DNA of 64,000 nucleotides. Source: JBLMYQ01 sp050260055. Lineage in GTDB: Bacteria > Bacillota > Clostridia > Acetivibrionales > UBA4821. Positions 35,235 to 45,068 of the stretch are shown here, one piece after another; the first letter of the stretch is position 1, and each line of letters begins with the position of its first letter. Where the stretch lies: contig JBLNBO010000035.1 in NCBI GenBank assembly GCA_050260055.1, positions 3,148 through 67,147 of the forward strand, given 5' to 3'. A model generated the notes under the pieces. That model saw only the letters and a list, made by a program, of their open reading frames with translations, was not told the origin of the DNA and did no database searches. Both the position numbers and the translations under genes were made by a program.

Positions 35235-36026
35235 ATGAAGACGGTGTATGTTCTATTTATGGATGTCGATGGAACCATGTCTAAGGGTGGAATTGTGGAT
35301 GCTAATGAATTCAGAGATTTTATCTCTACGATTAAGGCAATAGAAACCAGAGATGATGTAGAAATACATGTTGTTTTAGCATCAGGTAGGCCTGCTCCAT
35401 ACCTACAGGGTATCCAAGTTTTTTGCAGTGAGCTGAAAAAACCGTTCATAATTGCTGAGAATGGCTCAATACTGGTTGTCAATTATGCTCAGGGTTTTGA
35501 TTACGAAATGCTTATGCCGCAGCAGCACAGGGATATCATGTTTGCAGTAAAGGCCAAGCTGAGATCAATATCAGAAATTGAGGGTTTCGAATTTACAGTT
35601 GAGAGAGGAAAGGAATACTCAATCTCTGTGAAGTGGCCTGAAAAGTACAATTCAATAAAGTTTTTCGAAGTATTCGAAAGGTTCATGGCTGAATTCTTTG
35701 ACCCGCATACCTTAAAGCAAATATCCTGGGCATTTACCTCTGACAGCATTGATGTATTTGGGGCATCTACGTCAAAAAGAAGTGGTGTTCAGGAAGTATT
35801 AAGAAGATATGCCCAATATCAGGAGATTGATGTAGACCGCGTTTTGTATGCTGGCGACAGCCACAATGACATGGAAGCTGCAGAACTCGTGAGAAAACAT
35901 GACAAAGGTGTAGTAATTGTACCCGAGAACGCAGTGGGTGATTTGAAAGATATTGCAGCTATAGTTGGAAAAGGAGTTGCTCTGAAGGGAGTAGTAAATG
36001 CATTAAAACAATATTTTAATATCTAA
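35235..36026 (+). CDS. HAD-superfamily sugar-phosphatase-like hydrolase (type IIB)
   Basis: A 263-residue HAD hydrolase with the nucleophile motif DVDGTMSKGG (about 9-18), motif II HVVLASGRP, motif III Lys in STSKRSGVQEVLRR, and motif IV AGDSHNDMEAAE. These match the Cof/sucrose-phosphate-phosphatase group. The substrate is probably a sugar phosphate, unresolved here. ATG 35235 lies behind AAAGGAG. A promoter and a structured leader precede it. Confidence 0.88.
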   Translation: MKTVYVLFMDVDGTMSKGGIVDANEFRDFISTIKAIETRDDVEIHVVLASGRPAPYLQGIQVFCSELKKPFIIAENGSILVVNYAQGFDYEMLMPQQHRDIMFAVKAKLRSISEIEGFEFTVERGKEYSISVKWPEKYNSIKFFEVFERFMAEFFDPHTLKQISWAFTSDSIDVFGASTSKRSGVQEVLRRYAQYQEIDVDRVLYAGDSHNDMEAAELVRKHDKGVVIVPENAVGDLKDIAAIVGKGVALKGVVNALKQYFNI

Positions 36027-36036
36027 CCGCTTATAC

Positions 36037-36067
36037 AGAAAAAACAGCCTCAAAGGCTGTTTTTTCT
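36037..36067. terminator. terminator between HAD gene and manA
   Basis: AAAAAACAGCCT / AGGCTGTTTTTT with a CAA loop; it serves both converging genes. Confidence 0.9.
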
Positions 36068-37140
36068 TATTGATTAAGGCTGTCTTGAATTTCTTTTCTT
36101 TTATACCCGGCTGATATCAAAGGTTTATAAATATCATTTTCTAAGTCAGGTACATACGTCTTAAGACCAATATATCTTCCTTCAAATATATAACGCCCTA
36201 AAGAGGATGGAATCAGTACTGATTCTCCTTTTGAAACGTTTGTTTTGCCGTTTTTATGATAAATCACAATATTGCCATCAATTAATGTATATATAAAGAA
36301 TTTTTGCGGGTCACTGTTTTGAATTCTCGTACCGGATGAATTCCACAACTCACAGGCAAAGTACTTATTCGCTGCGAGAATCTTTCTATAACCCCTGCCC
36401 ATTTCAACCATCTTAATTCCGCATAACTTGCTTTTTTTATTTTGATTAAAATTTATTACATCCAATGCTTTTTGAATATGAAGCTCTCTTAAAGGTTTGC
36501 CTAATGAGTTCTTTCTGTCATAATCATAAATTCTGTATGTAGCATCTGAGCTTTGCTGTATCTCTATCAATGTTATGCCTTCGCAAAGTCCATGAACAGT
36601 TCCGGCAGGAATGTTAATTACATCTCCGGGGAATACATACATCTTATTCAAATGTTTTTCAACCGTATTATTTTTTATTGCTTTTTCAAAATCTTTTTTG
36701 CTGGTACCTTCAACTACGCCATAATATATAAATGAATCTGGCTTAGCGGATACTATATACCACATTTCATTTTTGCCTGATTCTCCATTTTCATGGGTTC
36801 TTGCGTAATCATCGCCAGGATGGACCTGTATTGAGAGTTTATCATTTGCATCAATAAATTTTACAAGAAGAGGATATTTTTTACAAGTCATCTTAGTTCC
36901 AACAATTGAAGCACCATACTGGTCTATAACTTCAGTGAGGGCTTTCAATCTAAGAAGTCCGTTTCCTATAATACTGGTTCCATTTGGATGGCAGGATGCT
37001 TCCCAGCTTTCCGCTATTCTGTCTGATGGAAGGATTTTTCCAAAAGTTGAGAGATTAGTTCCTCCCCATACGTAATCTTTGTAAATTGGCTCAAAAGTAA
37101 ATGGATAAATTGCTTCTGATGGTATCTCTATAATAATCAC
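36067..37140 (-). CDS. manA: mannose-6-phosphate isomerase, class I
   Basis: Interconverts mannose-6- and fructose-6-phosphate using zinc. The 357 residues contain YVWGGTNL near the N-terminus, the zinc ligands in IQVHPGDDYA and NEMWYI, PAGTVHGL with another His ligand, and YRIYDYDRK. The start is taken as GTG 37140; no ATG lies near the conserved N-terminus and the ribosome site is weak (AATAGG). It lies downstream of the alpha-glucan phosphorylase gene, separated by a terminator. Confidence 0.92.
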   Translation of the reverse strand: MIIIEIPSEAIYPFTFEPIYKDYVWGGTNLSTFGKILPSDRIAESWEASCHPNGTSIIGNGLLRLKALTEVIDQYGASIVGTKMTCKKYPLLVKFIDANDKLSIQVHPGDDYARTHENGESGKNEMWYIVSAKPDSFIYYGVVEGTSKKDFEKAIKNNTVEKHLNKMYVFPGDVINIPAGTVHGLCEGITLIEIQQSSDATYRIYDYDRKNSLGKPLRELHIQKALDVINFNQNKKSKLCGIKMVEMGRGYRKILAANKYFACELWNSSGTRIQNSDPQKFFIYTLIDGNIVIYHKNGKTNVSKGESVLIPSSLGRYIFEGRYIGLKTYVPDLENDIYKPLISAGYKRKEIQDSLNQ

Positions 37141-37208
37141 CCTATTCTATTTGAATACTATTATTTTCTTCAATTACTTAATAAATATTCAAATAGATGG
37201 ATAAATAG

Positions 37209-37243
37209 TTAAAAACCGTAAATTTTTAATCTACGGTTTTTAT
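37209..37243 (-). terminator. terminator after the alpha-glucan phosphorylase gene
   Basis: AAAAACCGTA / TACGGTTTTT with an 11-base loop, U-rich on the minus strand. Confidence 0.85.
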
Positions 37244-37266
37244 ACTTTAAGTTATTAAACTTATTG

Positions 37267-39843
37267 TTATATCTTAACTACCCATTTAATCATACCGGTA
37301 TCATGTTTATTAATCATATCTGGATTTTTAGGGATTACCCTAAATGTGTATCCGTAACTACCACCGTCTTCTATTGTTACCTTGCCAGAATAGTTATATG
37401 TTCCATTGCCAACTTCTTCAGCAAGCTCCATAGGTTTTACTATGGAATTTTCGAGCATGTTATTCTCACCAATCTTACCGTAATATAATTCAACTGAAAC
37501 ATCATTTGGATTAATGCCTCCAAGATATACAGTTGCTGCAGTATCAATAACTTGGCCTGCGTGAATTTTGCTTTCATCGAAGAAATTAACTGTTTTAGCA
37601 GGTATAATCTGAATCGGCAACCAATTATGTTCGATATATGCTTTCCAATCTGCAAGTGATTTTGTAATTTCATAATTGCTTTCAAGGATTTTTCTGGTTC
37701 TTTCGACTTGAGGTATATAGTATTTATTAATATAATCATGAAGCATTCTCGTTGTACTGAAGTTTTTGCCTACAGATATAATAGACTCCTTCATGGTCTT
37801 AACCCAGCCTACAGGTATACCTTTATCGTTCCTGTCAAAATATAAAGGCAATATAGAATTCTCTAGAGTTGAATAAAGGCTTTCACTATCCGCATTATCT
37901 TGGTGGTCATAGTTTTGATAGAATTTATTTTCTCCAATTGACCATCCATTTTTGCCATTATAGCCTTCAACCCACCAACCATCAAGAATACTAAAATTAA
38001 TTACGCCATTAACTCCTGTTTTTTGACCGCTTGTTCCGCTTGCTTCAAGAGGCCTGCGAGGGTTGTTAAGCCAAATATCACCGCCATGAATAAGGTATCT
38101 TGCAACATTCATATTGTAGTTTTCAATCAGCAGGACTTTACCTTTAAGATCCGGATGATTTGTGTAATCATAAATTTGCTTTATAATCTCATGGGCAGGC
38201 CTGTCTGCCGGGTGAGCTTTTCCGGAAAAAATTAATTGTACAGGTTTTTCAGAACTATTTATAATTTTAATAAGTCTATCTAAATCACGGAAAATGAGAT
38301 TTGCCCTTTTATAAGTAGCGAATCTTCTTGCAAAACAGATTGTCAATGCATCTGGATTTAAAAAGTTATCTATTTGCCTGAGACTTTCTGGTGAATCTCC
38401 ATGTCTTGCTTTTTCTTCTTTAAGTCTACTCCTTGCTGTTTCAATCAAGTTATTCTTTTGCTCAATATGGATATTCCAGATTTCCTCATCAGGTATGTCA
38501 TATACCTTATCCCACATGCTTTGTTCGTGAAGCCTGTTTTCCCAGCCGATTCCCATATATTTATCAAAAAGCTGTTTGTAGCTAGAATCCATCCATGTTA
38601 ATGTATGAATGCCATTAGTAACATGTCCTATAGGTATTTCTTCCTCTGGAATATTAGGCCATAGCTCGCTGTAGATATTTCTGGATACTGCACCATGAAG
38701 TTCGCTTACTCCATTTTTACATCCAGTTAGTTTCAAAGCAAGAACTGTCATGTTAAAGACTTGTGGCGCATCTGGCCCTATTCTCAATCCTAAATCTAAA
38801 AATTCATGACGGTTGATTCCAAGCGAACCCCAATAGCTGCTAAAATATTTATCAATTAGATTTAGAGGGAAAACATCATTTCCAGCAGGGACAGGTGTAT
38901 GTGTTGTAAATACTGTACAGGCTGAAACAACTTCTTTTGCAACCCTGAATGAAAGTCCTTTATCCTGTACAAGTTTTCTAATTAGTTCTAATCCAAGGAA
39001 TGATGAATGACCTTCGTTCATGTGATAAACTGTTGGTTTTATACCAAGAACATCAAGAAGTCTTATTCCGCCAATGCCAAGAATGATTTCTTGAGAGATT
39101 CTCATTTCCTGGTCTCCACCATATAATCTTGCTGTTAGCTGTCTATCATCAGGATTATTAACATCAAGATTTGTATCCAGCATATATATTGAAATCCGGC
39201 CTACTTTTACCTGCCATACTTTTGCAAAAACCTCTCTTCCCGGAAGTTCAACACTAATGATTACCTCATTACCATCAGAACCTACTGCAGGCCTTATAGG
39301 AAGCTCATACATGCTTTGCTCTGTATAACTTGTTTCCTGCCAGCCTTCAGCATTGATAAACTGATTGAAATACCCTTGTCTATATAAAAGACCTATTGCA
39401 ACAAAAGGAAGGCCTAAATCACTTGCGGTTTTGCAGTGGTCACCGGATAATACACCAAGACCTCCTGAATAAACCGGAAGTATTTCGTCCAATCCATATT
39501 CTGCTGAGAAGTATGCAATTATATTATCTTTCTTATCTGGAAAATTATCTGAGAACCAAGTGGAAGAAGAGTTCATATATTCATCAAATTTATTGGTAGT
39601 TTGATAATATTTATCCATGAATTCTTGATTGTTTGATGCTTCAGCGAGTTTTTTCTGACTGACTTCTTGAATAAATTTTACGGGGTTGTTTTTTACTTTT
39701 ATCCATAACTCAGGGTCTATCATTTTGTATAATTTCAGGCAGTCTACGTTCCACGCCCACCATAGATTTAGTGCTATTTCCTTAAGCTTTTTAAGGTTGT
39801 CGGGAAGTTCTGAAGTCACGGTAATCTTTCCATATAGGTACAT
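37267..39843 (-). CDS. glgP: alpha-glucan (glycogen/maltodextrin) phosphorylase
   Basis: This 858-residue GT35 enzyme of the shorter bacterial type begins with a DUF3417-like N-terminus (about 10-120). It phosphorolyses alpha-1,4-glucans to glucose-1-phosphate. YSGGLGVLSGDHCKTASDLG, VYHMNEGHSSFLGLEL and the PLP-lysine region EASGTSGQKTGVNG (Lys about 608) are present. The last 100 residues form an extra beta-rich region. GGAGGG lies 5 bases before the ATG. It probably supplies hexose phosphate to glycolysis during storage-glucan use. Confidence 0.92.
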   Translation of the reverse strand: MYLYGKITVTSELPDNLKKLKEIALNLWWAWNVDCLKLYKMIDPELWIKVKNNPVKFIQEVSQKKLAEASNNQEFMDKYYQTTNKFDEYMNSSSTWFSDNFPDKKDNIIAYFSAEYGLDEILPVYSGGLGVLSGDHCKTASDLGLPFVAIGLLYRQGYFNQFINAEGWQETSYTEQSMYELPIRPAVGSDGNEVIISVELPGREVFAKVWQVKVGRISIYMLDTNLDVNNPDDRQLTARLYGGDQEMRISQEIILGIGGIRLLDVLGIKPTVYHMNEGHSSFLGLELIRKLVQDKGLSFRVAKEVVSACTVFTTHTPVPAGNDVFPLNLIDKYFSSYWGSLGINRHEFLDLGLRIGPDAPQVFNMTVLALKLTGCKNGVSELHGAVSRNIYSELWPNIPEEEIPIGHVTNGIHTLTWMDSSYKQLFDKYMGIGWENRLHEQSMWDKVYDIPDEEIWNIHIEQKNNLIETARSRLKEEKARHGDSPESLRQIDNFLNPDALTICFARRFATYKRANLIFRDLDRLIKIINSSEKPVQLIFSGKAHPADRPAHEIIKQIYDYTNHPDLKGKVLLIENYNMNVARYLIHGGDIWLNNPRRPLEASGTSGQKTGVNGVINFSILDGWWVEGYNGKNGWSIGENKFYQNYDHQDNADSESLYSTLENSILPLYFDRNDKGIPVGWVKTMKESIISVGKNFSTTRMLHDYINKYYIPQVERTRKILESNYEITKSLADWKAYIEHNWLPIQIIPAKTVNFFDESKIHAGQVIDTAATVYLGGINPNDVSVELYYGKIGENNMLENSIVKPMELAEEVGNGTYNYSGKVTIEDGGSYGYTFRVIPKNPDMINKHDTGMIKWVVKI

Positions 39844-39917
39844 ATTTACCCTCCATTGTAGTTATTTTCTTCTAGAATATAATACTGAAAATGTAATCTT
39901 TTTGCAATACAAAATAC

Positions 39918-39942
39918 AAAACCCGCCTATTATGGCGGGGAA
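39918..39942 (-). terminator. terminator after the ytxC-like gene
   Basis: CCCGCC / GGCGGG with a TATTAT loop, followed on the minus strand by TTTTGT. Confidence 0.65.
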
Positions 39943-39959
39943 TTAGCAGCTTTATTATA

Positions 39960-40877
39960 TTACCAAAAAAGGTCTTCTGTTTCTATTTTCCCCATCCTGC
40001 ATATTTGGCATCCTGTACAGATTATTACCTTATTAATAAAGACATTCTTTATTGTCTCAAGAAGCTCACGATTTTTTATTTTTTCTGAAAAATGTATATA
40101 TATCCTAAGTGGAGCCATTGTAATCAACGAACTGACAAGAAGGTCATCATAATTTATTTCTCCTTCATCTGGAATTTCGTTTAAAAATTCCTTTATACAA
40201 TCATTGGTGATTTCATTATATCTGTTATCAAGAATTAAATATTTATTATCAAGGCTGATTATATGAACTGCTTCCATTTTAGGCTCTTGTATATCTACAA
40301 AATATCTCAGCAGTTTAATAAATTCCTGATATTCTTTTTCCATAAGAAAACTGTCTACAGCTTTATCAACAACATCCTCAAGCTCTTTAATGTATTCTTT
40401 CATTCGGAAATTTACAAATCCATCAAGGATAATTTCATTTGAGGTATCTAAATATTCAATGATTTTCTTTAAAATTATTTCCTTTCTATCTACTTGAGAA
40501 ATTTCATATTTCAGATCGTTGTTATTTGAATTAATATGATTAATAGCATGCTTAAGAATCTGTTTCTTTTCAGGAGTACTAAAATAACAATAGTTCATAT
40601 TAATTATTCTTATAAGCAATTTTTCTTCATAGTATTTTACAATGTAATCTGATAGCACAGAGGAAGCATGCAGTTTTAATGTATTAAAATTATTTTCAGT
40701 AAATGTATTGATAATCTTATTCTCTCTTAGTTTGCATATAATTACTCTTGATTCAGGCGATTTTAGTAATGTAGTTTTTATACTGATTTTTTTATTCTTT
40801 ATTTCATTAAGCTGACTAATAAGATAATCTATTGATTCATTTGAGTATTCATTAACTCCAATGGATAAAAATTTCAT
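39960..40877 (-). CDS. ytxC: putative sporulation protein YtxC-like
   Basis: A 305-residue protein resembling the YtxC family, with ILDGFVNFRMKEYIKELEDVVDKAV at about 145-170 and ICTGCQICRM near the C-terminus, containing two cysteines. The family is associated with sporulation, and its molecular role is unclear. ATG 40877 with GGAAAGGA upstream is preferred to the longer frame. It is the third gene of the minus-strand run deoD-type gene, DUF6873-like gene, ytxC. Confidence 0.75.
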   Translation of the reverse strand: MKFLSIGVNEYSNESIDYLISQLNEIKNKKISIKTTLLKSPESRVIICKLRENKIINTFTENNFNTLKLHASSVLSDYIVKYYEEKLLIRIINMNYCYFSTPEKKQILKHAINHINSNNNDLKYEISQVDRKEIILKKIIEYLDTSNEIILDGFVNFRMKEYIKELEDVVDKAVDSFLMEKEYQEFIKLLRYFVDIQEPKMEAVHIISLDNKYLILDNRYNEITNDCIKEFLNEIPDEGEINYDDLLVSSLITMAPLRIYIHFSEKIKNRELLETIKNVFINKVIICTGCQICRMGKIETEDLFW

Positions 40878-41037
40878 AAAGTCTACATCCTTTCCGGAAT
40901 CAGGCATGAATTAATTAGTTAAAAAATCCTAATTACTTAGTTGTGTAGGTTTAATATTGCCAAGTATATTATGTATGTGTGCACAAAATCCTATACTTGG
41001 CCAAATATAAAAATTATTTAGGAATATTTGTCAAATG

Positions 41038-41802
41038 TTAAATTGTAGATTCCAGAATCGGAATAAGAGAACCTAGATCAATAGGAATATTTTTTGATAA
41101 AGGTAGAATTTTTACGCTGTGTTTTTTTGCATGTGTTATTATTTTTTCATAATCAGGGTGGTTCTCAAAAGAACCAGTTACTGCAAGAATATCAGGTGAA
41201 ATCAATCCTGTGCATCCTCCGGTAAAGCCATAAGGCTGACCTTTTAGAACAATATTTCCAGGCGAAATCAACAGCGAATCTATTCCATATTTAATTGCGG
41301 TTCCATGTATTCCAACGTCTGAAGTAATTATCGCCGATTTCTTAAGTAATGCCGTAGAACATTTTGAATATCCCTGCTTAACATTTGCCATAAGTAAATT
41401 GTTTTCTTGAAAATAATTTTTAATAATAGGTTCCGTATATTTAAAATTATGCAAACATATTTCCCCAATCCTTGCTATATTATATGCAATATCGCCAGGG
41501 TAGTTACTGTTAAGGGGCTTAGTCCCGCAAATGATTTCACAGTTATATTTTAAAAGCTCTTTAGAAATGTATTCAAAAGATTCAAGGCAAACAGCAAACT
41601 TGCCGTTGCCGAGAGGATGAAGCTGAATATCTGGATGATATGATATGGAATCATGAACCGTACTGCATTTTTTTGTCAAAATAAAATCAATGCCTAAAGA
41701 TGAGAGCTTTTCCAAAATCGGGCTGGGAGTTCTTCCATCAATAAGCATTAATTTTACCTGGTTTTCTGGTATAAAAGATTCTTTTAAAAATCTTAATTCC
41801 AT
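41038..41802 (-). CDS. DUF6873-like protein (possible guanidine-modifying-enzyme fold)
   Basis: A 254-residue protein with HPDIQLHPLG at about 55-64, KQGYSKCSTALL at about 140-150, VGIHGTAIKYGID, and GGCTGLISPDILAVTG at about 195-210. These resemble a family I know as DUF6873, described as having the GME (guanidino-group modifying) fold. The cysteine in GGCTG and the conserved His could be catalytic, but no activity can be claimed. Its start overlaps the end of the purine nucleoside phosphorylase gene by 10 bases. Confidence 0.65.
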   Translation of the reverse strand: MELRFLKESFIPENQVKLMLIDGRTPSPILEKLSSLGIDFILTKKCSTVHDSISYHPDIQLHPLGNGKFAVCLESFEYISKELLKYNCEIICGTKPLNSNYPGDIAYNIARIGEICLHNFKYTEPIIKNYFQENNLLMANVKQGYSKCSTALLKKSAIITSDVGIHGTAIKYGIDSLLISPGNIVLKGQPYGFTGGCTGLISPDILAVTGSFENHPDYEKIITHAKKHSVKILPLSKNIPIDLGSLIPILESTI

Positions 41803-42629
41803 TTTATTTCTCGAATGTATGCTTTAATGAGATTTGAAAACTTATCCTTAGTCTTCTCTGCTGTATCAAAGACTTCTTTGTGGGACAGCGGCTGGTCAAG
41901 TATTCCTGCAGCCATATTGGTTATACAGGAGATTCCAAGTACTTTCATTCCGCAGTGACAAGCTACAAGAGCTTCAGGTACTGTTGACATTCCAACAGCA
42001 TCAGCACCTAATATTCTATAAGCTTTAATTTCTGCAGGGGTTTCGTATGAAGGGCCTGTACAATAGTTATATACTCCTTCTTGAACATCGATGTCTATAT
42101 CTTTTGCAATTTTCTTTGCATTTTCCCGGACTGTTTTTGTATAAATATCAGATGCACTTGGGAATCTTGTACCCATTTCTTCAATGTTCTTTCCCAATAA
42201 TGGGTTAACACATGGGAAATTGAGATGGTCTTTGATTATCATCAAATCGCCAGGTTTGTAGTCAAGGTTTACTCCTCCCGAAGCGTTTGTAAGAATAAGA
42301 TTCTTAACTCCTATATAGCTCATTATTCTAATAGGAAGGGTGACTTCAGTGAGAGAATATCCTTCATAGTAATGAAAACGGCCTTTCATACAAATTATTG
42401 TTTTCCCTTCCAGCTTTCCAATTACGAGTTTACCTTCATGTCCAACTACAGTTGAGACCGGAAAGTTTGGAATATCGGAGTAATCGATAACGATAGAGTC
42501 TATCAATTGATCTGCAAGAGGGCCCAGGCCTGAACCAAGTACTATTCCTATTTCTGGGGTTTCATTAAGTTTTGATTTAATATATTCTCCAGTTTCGACT
42601 ATTTTTTGATATGCTTGATTATTATCCAT
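41793..42629 (-). CDS. punA: purine nucleoside phosphorylase (inosine/guanosine type)
   Basis: Splits purine nucleosides with phosphate in salvage. The 278 residues contain GIVLGSGLGPLAD, VVGHEGKLVIGKLEGK, MKGRFHYYEGY, LTNASGGVN, TGPSYETPAEI, GADAVGMSTVPEA and the C-terminal SCITNMAAGI. ATG 42629 has TTGGAGG upstream; the frame reaches 42683. It is divergent from xpt, so the region groups purine salvage genes on both strands. Confidence 0.95.
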   Translation of the reverse strand: MDNNQAYQKIVETGEYIKSKLNETPEIGIVLGSGLGPLADQLIDSIVIDYSDIPNFPVSTVVGHEGKLVIGKLEGKTIICMKGRFHYYEGYSLTEVTLPIRIMSYIGVKNLILTNASGGVNLDYKPGDLMIIKDHLNFPCVNPLLGKNIEEMGTRFPSASDIYTKTVRENAKKIAKDIDIDVQEGVYNYCTGPSYETPAEIKAYRILGADAVGMSTVPEALVACHCGMKVLGISCITNMAAGILDQPLSHKEVFDTAEKTKDKFSNLIKAYIREIKWN

Positions 42630-42794
42630 TTCTAATACCTCCAAAGAAATATTACAATAAAGTAAGTTTATTATACTTAACACATTTTTTTATTTCAATA
42701 AATAATTTTACGGTAAACATAATGTGATGTTGAAAAATGTCATGCTGTAATATAAAATAATCTCATCTCAACTAATTTTTGTGAGGTAGGTATT

Positions 42795-43367
42795 TTGAAA
42801 CTATTAAAAGAAAAGATTCTAAAGGGAGGCAAGGTCCTTCCAGGAAACATTATTAAGGTAGATTCATTTCTTAATCATCAAATTGATCCTGCACTTTTGA
42901 AAGAAATTGGGAAAGAGTTCTGCCGCCGTTTTGAAGACAGGGGAGTAAGCAAGGTTTTAACCGTTGAAGCTTCCGGAATTCCTGCTGCTGTTATGACGGG
43001 CCTGGAACTTAATGTTCCTGTTATATTCGCCAAAAAAACCAAATCGGCTAATATTAGCGATAATGTTTTTTCTAGTGTTATTAAGTCATATACAAAAGGT
43101 AATGATTCAACAGTAATTGTGTCAAAAGAATATTTGACCAGTAAAGACAGGGTTTTGATAATAGATGATTTCTTAGCCGAAGGACAAGCAGTTTTGGGAC
43201 TTGCAGATATTATCAGACAAAGCGGTGCATCACTTGTGGGTGCAGGAATAGTAATTGAAAAAGGTTTTCAGCATGGAGGGAAGAAATTAAGAAGTCATGG
43301 GATTCATGTTGAATCCTTAGCTATAATTAATTCAATAGAAGATGGGAAAATTATTTTTGACAGTTAA
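42795..43367 (+). CDS. xpt: xanthine phosphoribosyltransferase
   Basis: Makes XMP from xanthine and PRPP. The 190 residues begin MKLLKEKILKGGKVLPGNIIKV and hold the PRPP motif VLIIDDFLAEGQA. The PurR-type N-terminus is absent. The start is TTG 42795 behind GAGGTAGG. It precedes guaA by 23 bases, so XMP is passed to GMP synthase from one operon. No purine riboswitch aptamer was recognised in the 165-base upstream interval. Confidence 0.94.
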   Translation: MKLLKEKILKGGKVLPGNIIKVDSFLNHQIDPALLKEIGKEFCRRFEDRGVSKVLTVEASGIPAAVMTGLELNVPVIFAKKTKSANISDNVFSSVIKSYTKGNDSTVIVSKEYLTSKDRVLIIDDFLAEGQAVLGLADIIRQSGASLVGAGIVIEKGFQHGGKKLRSHGIHVESLAIINSIEDGKIIFDS

Positions 43368-43390
43368 TAAAGTAGTATGGAGGGAATTAA

Positions 43391-44926
43391 GTGGATAGAG
43401 AATTAGTACTGGTCTTAGATTTTGGAGGTCAATATAATCAGCTTATTGCAAGACGTGTTAGAGAGGCAGGGGTTTATTGTGAAGTAAAATCATATAAAAC
43501 TACTGCGAAAGAAATTAAAGAGCTTAATCCTAAAGGTATAATTTTTACTGGTGGACCTGCCAGTGTCCTTGATGAAGGAGCTCCATTCTGCGAGAAGGAA
43601 ATATTTGAGCTTGGAATACCAATTTTGGGAATTTGTTATGGAATGCAGTTAATAGGAAAAATGCTTGGAGGTAATGTCGCAAGGGCAGATACAAGAGAGT
43701 ATGGAAGGACACCTATTGATTTTGATAGAAAAAGCCTTTTGTTTGATGGAATTGAATCTCCAAGTATTTGCTGGATGAGTCATACGTATTATGTAAATGA
43801 GGCACCTGATGGGTTTAAAGTTATCGCGGATACTCCAACTTGCGTAAATGCAGCTATGGAAGATTTAAATAGAAAACTTTATGCTGTGCAGTTTCATCCT
43901 GAGGTTGTTCACACATTAAGAGGGCAGGAAATTCTGAAAAACTTTCTCTATATGGTTTGCAAATGTAAAGGCGATTGGGTAATGTCTTCATTTGTTGACG
44001 AAGCAGTAGCTAGTATCAAGAAAAAAGTTGGAACAGGAAAAGTATTATGTGCGCTTTCCGGAGGAGTGGATTCCTCGGTTGCGGCGGCATTGGTTCACAA
44101 AGCGGTTGGAAAACAGCTGATATGTGTATTTGTTGACCATGGTTTGCTTAGAAAAGATGAAGGGGACCAGGTTGAAGAGGTATTCAAAAAACAGTTTAAT
44201 ATGAACCTTGTCAGGGTTGATGCCTCAAAAAGATTCCTAGAAAAGCTTGCTGATGTAACAGAGCCGGAAGCAAAGAGAAAAATTATCGGAAAAGAATTTA
44301 TTAAGGTTTTTGAAGAAGAAGCAAAGAAGATTGGAGAAGTTGATTTTCTTGTTCAGGGAACAATATATCCTGATGTTATTGAAAGTGGACTTGGGGACTC
44401 AGCAGTAATCAAAAGTCATCATAATGTTGGCGGGCTGCCTGATGTTGTGGATTTCAAAGAGATAATCGAGCCGCTTAGAAGCTTGTTTAAAGATGAAGTA
44501 AGAAAAGCCGGAGAGGAAATAGGTTTGCCGGAACATATTGTTTGGAGACAGCCTTTTCCGGGACCAGGCTTAGCTATCAGGATAATTGGCGATGTTACTG
44601 AAGAGAAACTTGAAATTCTTAGGGATGCGGATGCAATTTTCAGAGAAGAAATTGCAAATGCAGGCCTTGACAGGGAAATATGGCAGTACTTTGCTGTTCT
44701 TACTGGAATGAGAAGCGTAGGGGTCATGGGAGATGAAAGAACTTATGATTATACAATAGCTCTGAGAGGAGTTACGAGTGTTGATGGAATGACTGCGGAT
44801 TGGGCATACATTCCACATGAGGTATTGGCAAAGATTTCGAATAGGATTGTTAATGAGGTGAAGCACGTAAACAGGATTGTTTATGACATAACCAGCAAGC
44901 CGCCGGCAACAATTGAGTGGGAATAA
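43391..44926 (+). CDS. guaA: GMP synthase (glutamine-hydrolysing)
   Basis: Converts XMP to GMP with glutamine and ATP. The 511 residues have an N-terminal class I amidotransferase (VLDFGGQYNQLIARRVR, catalytic Cys in LGICYGMQLIG, HPEVVHT), the ATP-pyrophosphatase loop ALSGGVDSSVAA, and the C-terminal dimer domain with QPFPGPGLAIRI and KPPATIEWE. GTG start with GGAGGG upstream. Confidence 0.97.
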   Translation: MDRELVLVLDFGGQYNQLIARRVREAGVYCEVKSYKTTAKEIKELNPKGIIFTGGPASVLDEGAPFCEKEIFELGIPILGICYGMQLIGKMLGGNVARADTREYGRTPIDFDRKSLLFDGIESPSICWMSHTYYVNEAPDGFKVIADTPTCVNAAMEDLNRKLYAVQFHPEVVHTLRGQEILKNFLYMVCKCKGDWVMSSFVDEAVASIKKKVGTGKVLCALSGGVDSSVAAALVHKAVGKQLICVFVDHGLLRKDEGDQVEEVFKKQFNMNLVRVDASKRFLEKLADVTEPEAKRKIIGKEFIKVFEEEAKKIGEVDFLVQGTIYPDVIESGLGDSAVIKSHHNVGGLPDVVDFKEIIEPLRSLFKDEVRKAGEEIGLPEHIVWRQPFPGPGLAIRIIGDVTEEKLEILRDADAIFREEIANAGLDREIWQYFAVLTGMRSVGVMGDERTYDYTIALRGVTSVDGMTADWAYIPHEVLAKISNRIVNEVKHVNRIVYDITSKPPATIEWE

Positions 44927-44930
44927 AAAA

Positions 44931-44971
44931 GAAAAACAAAACGGTTCATATTCTGAACCGTTTTGTTTTTC
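44931..44971 (+). terminator. terminator after guaA
   Basis: AAAAACAAAACGGTTCA / TGAACCGTTTTGTTTTT with a TATTC loop. Confidence 0.93.
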
Positions 44972-45068
44972 TGAAAACCATTCCGAAAGTTACAACATTA
45001 ATTTGAGTCTATGGTATAATAAATATGGAGTAATATAGAATTTTCCACAAACAGGAGAGAACCTACAT

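Noticed and set aside
40959..41001. Inverted repeat GCCAAGTATA / TATACTTGGC and a similar sequence TTGCCAAGTATAT at 47955
   Set aside because: The arms are 23 bases apart without a U-tract; the second copy has no partner and looks like a promoter. Not strong enough to name a site.
42630..42794. Possible purine riboswitch before xpt
   Set aside because: I looked for the three-way-junction aptamer core upstream of xpt and did not see it in the 165 bases between punA and xpt.
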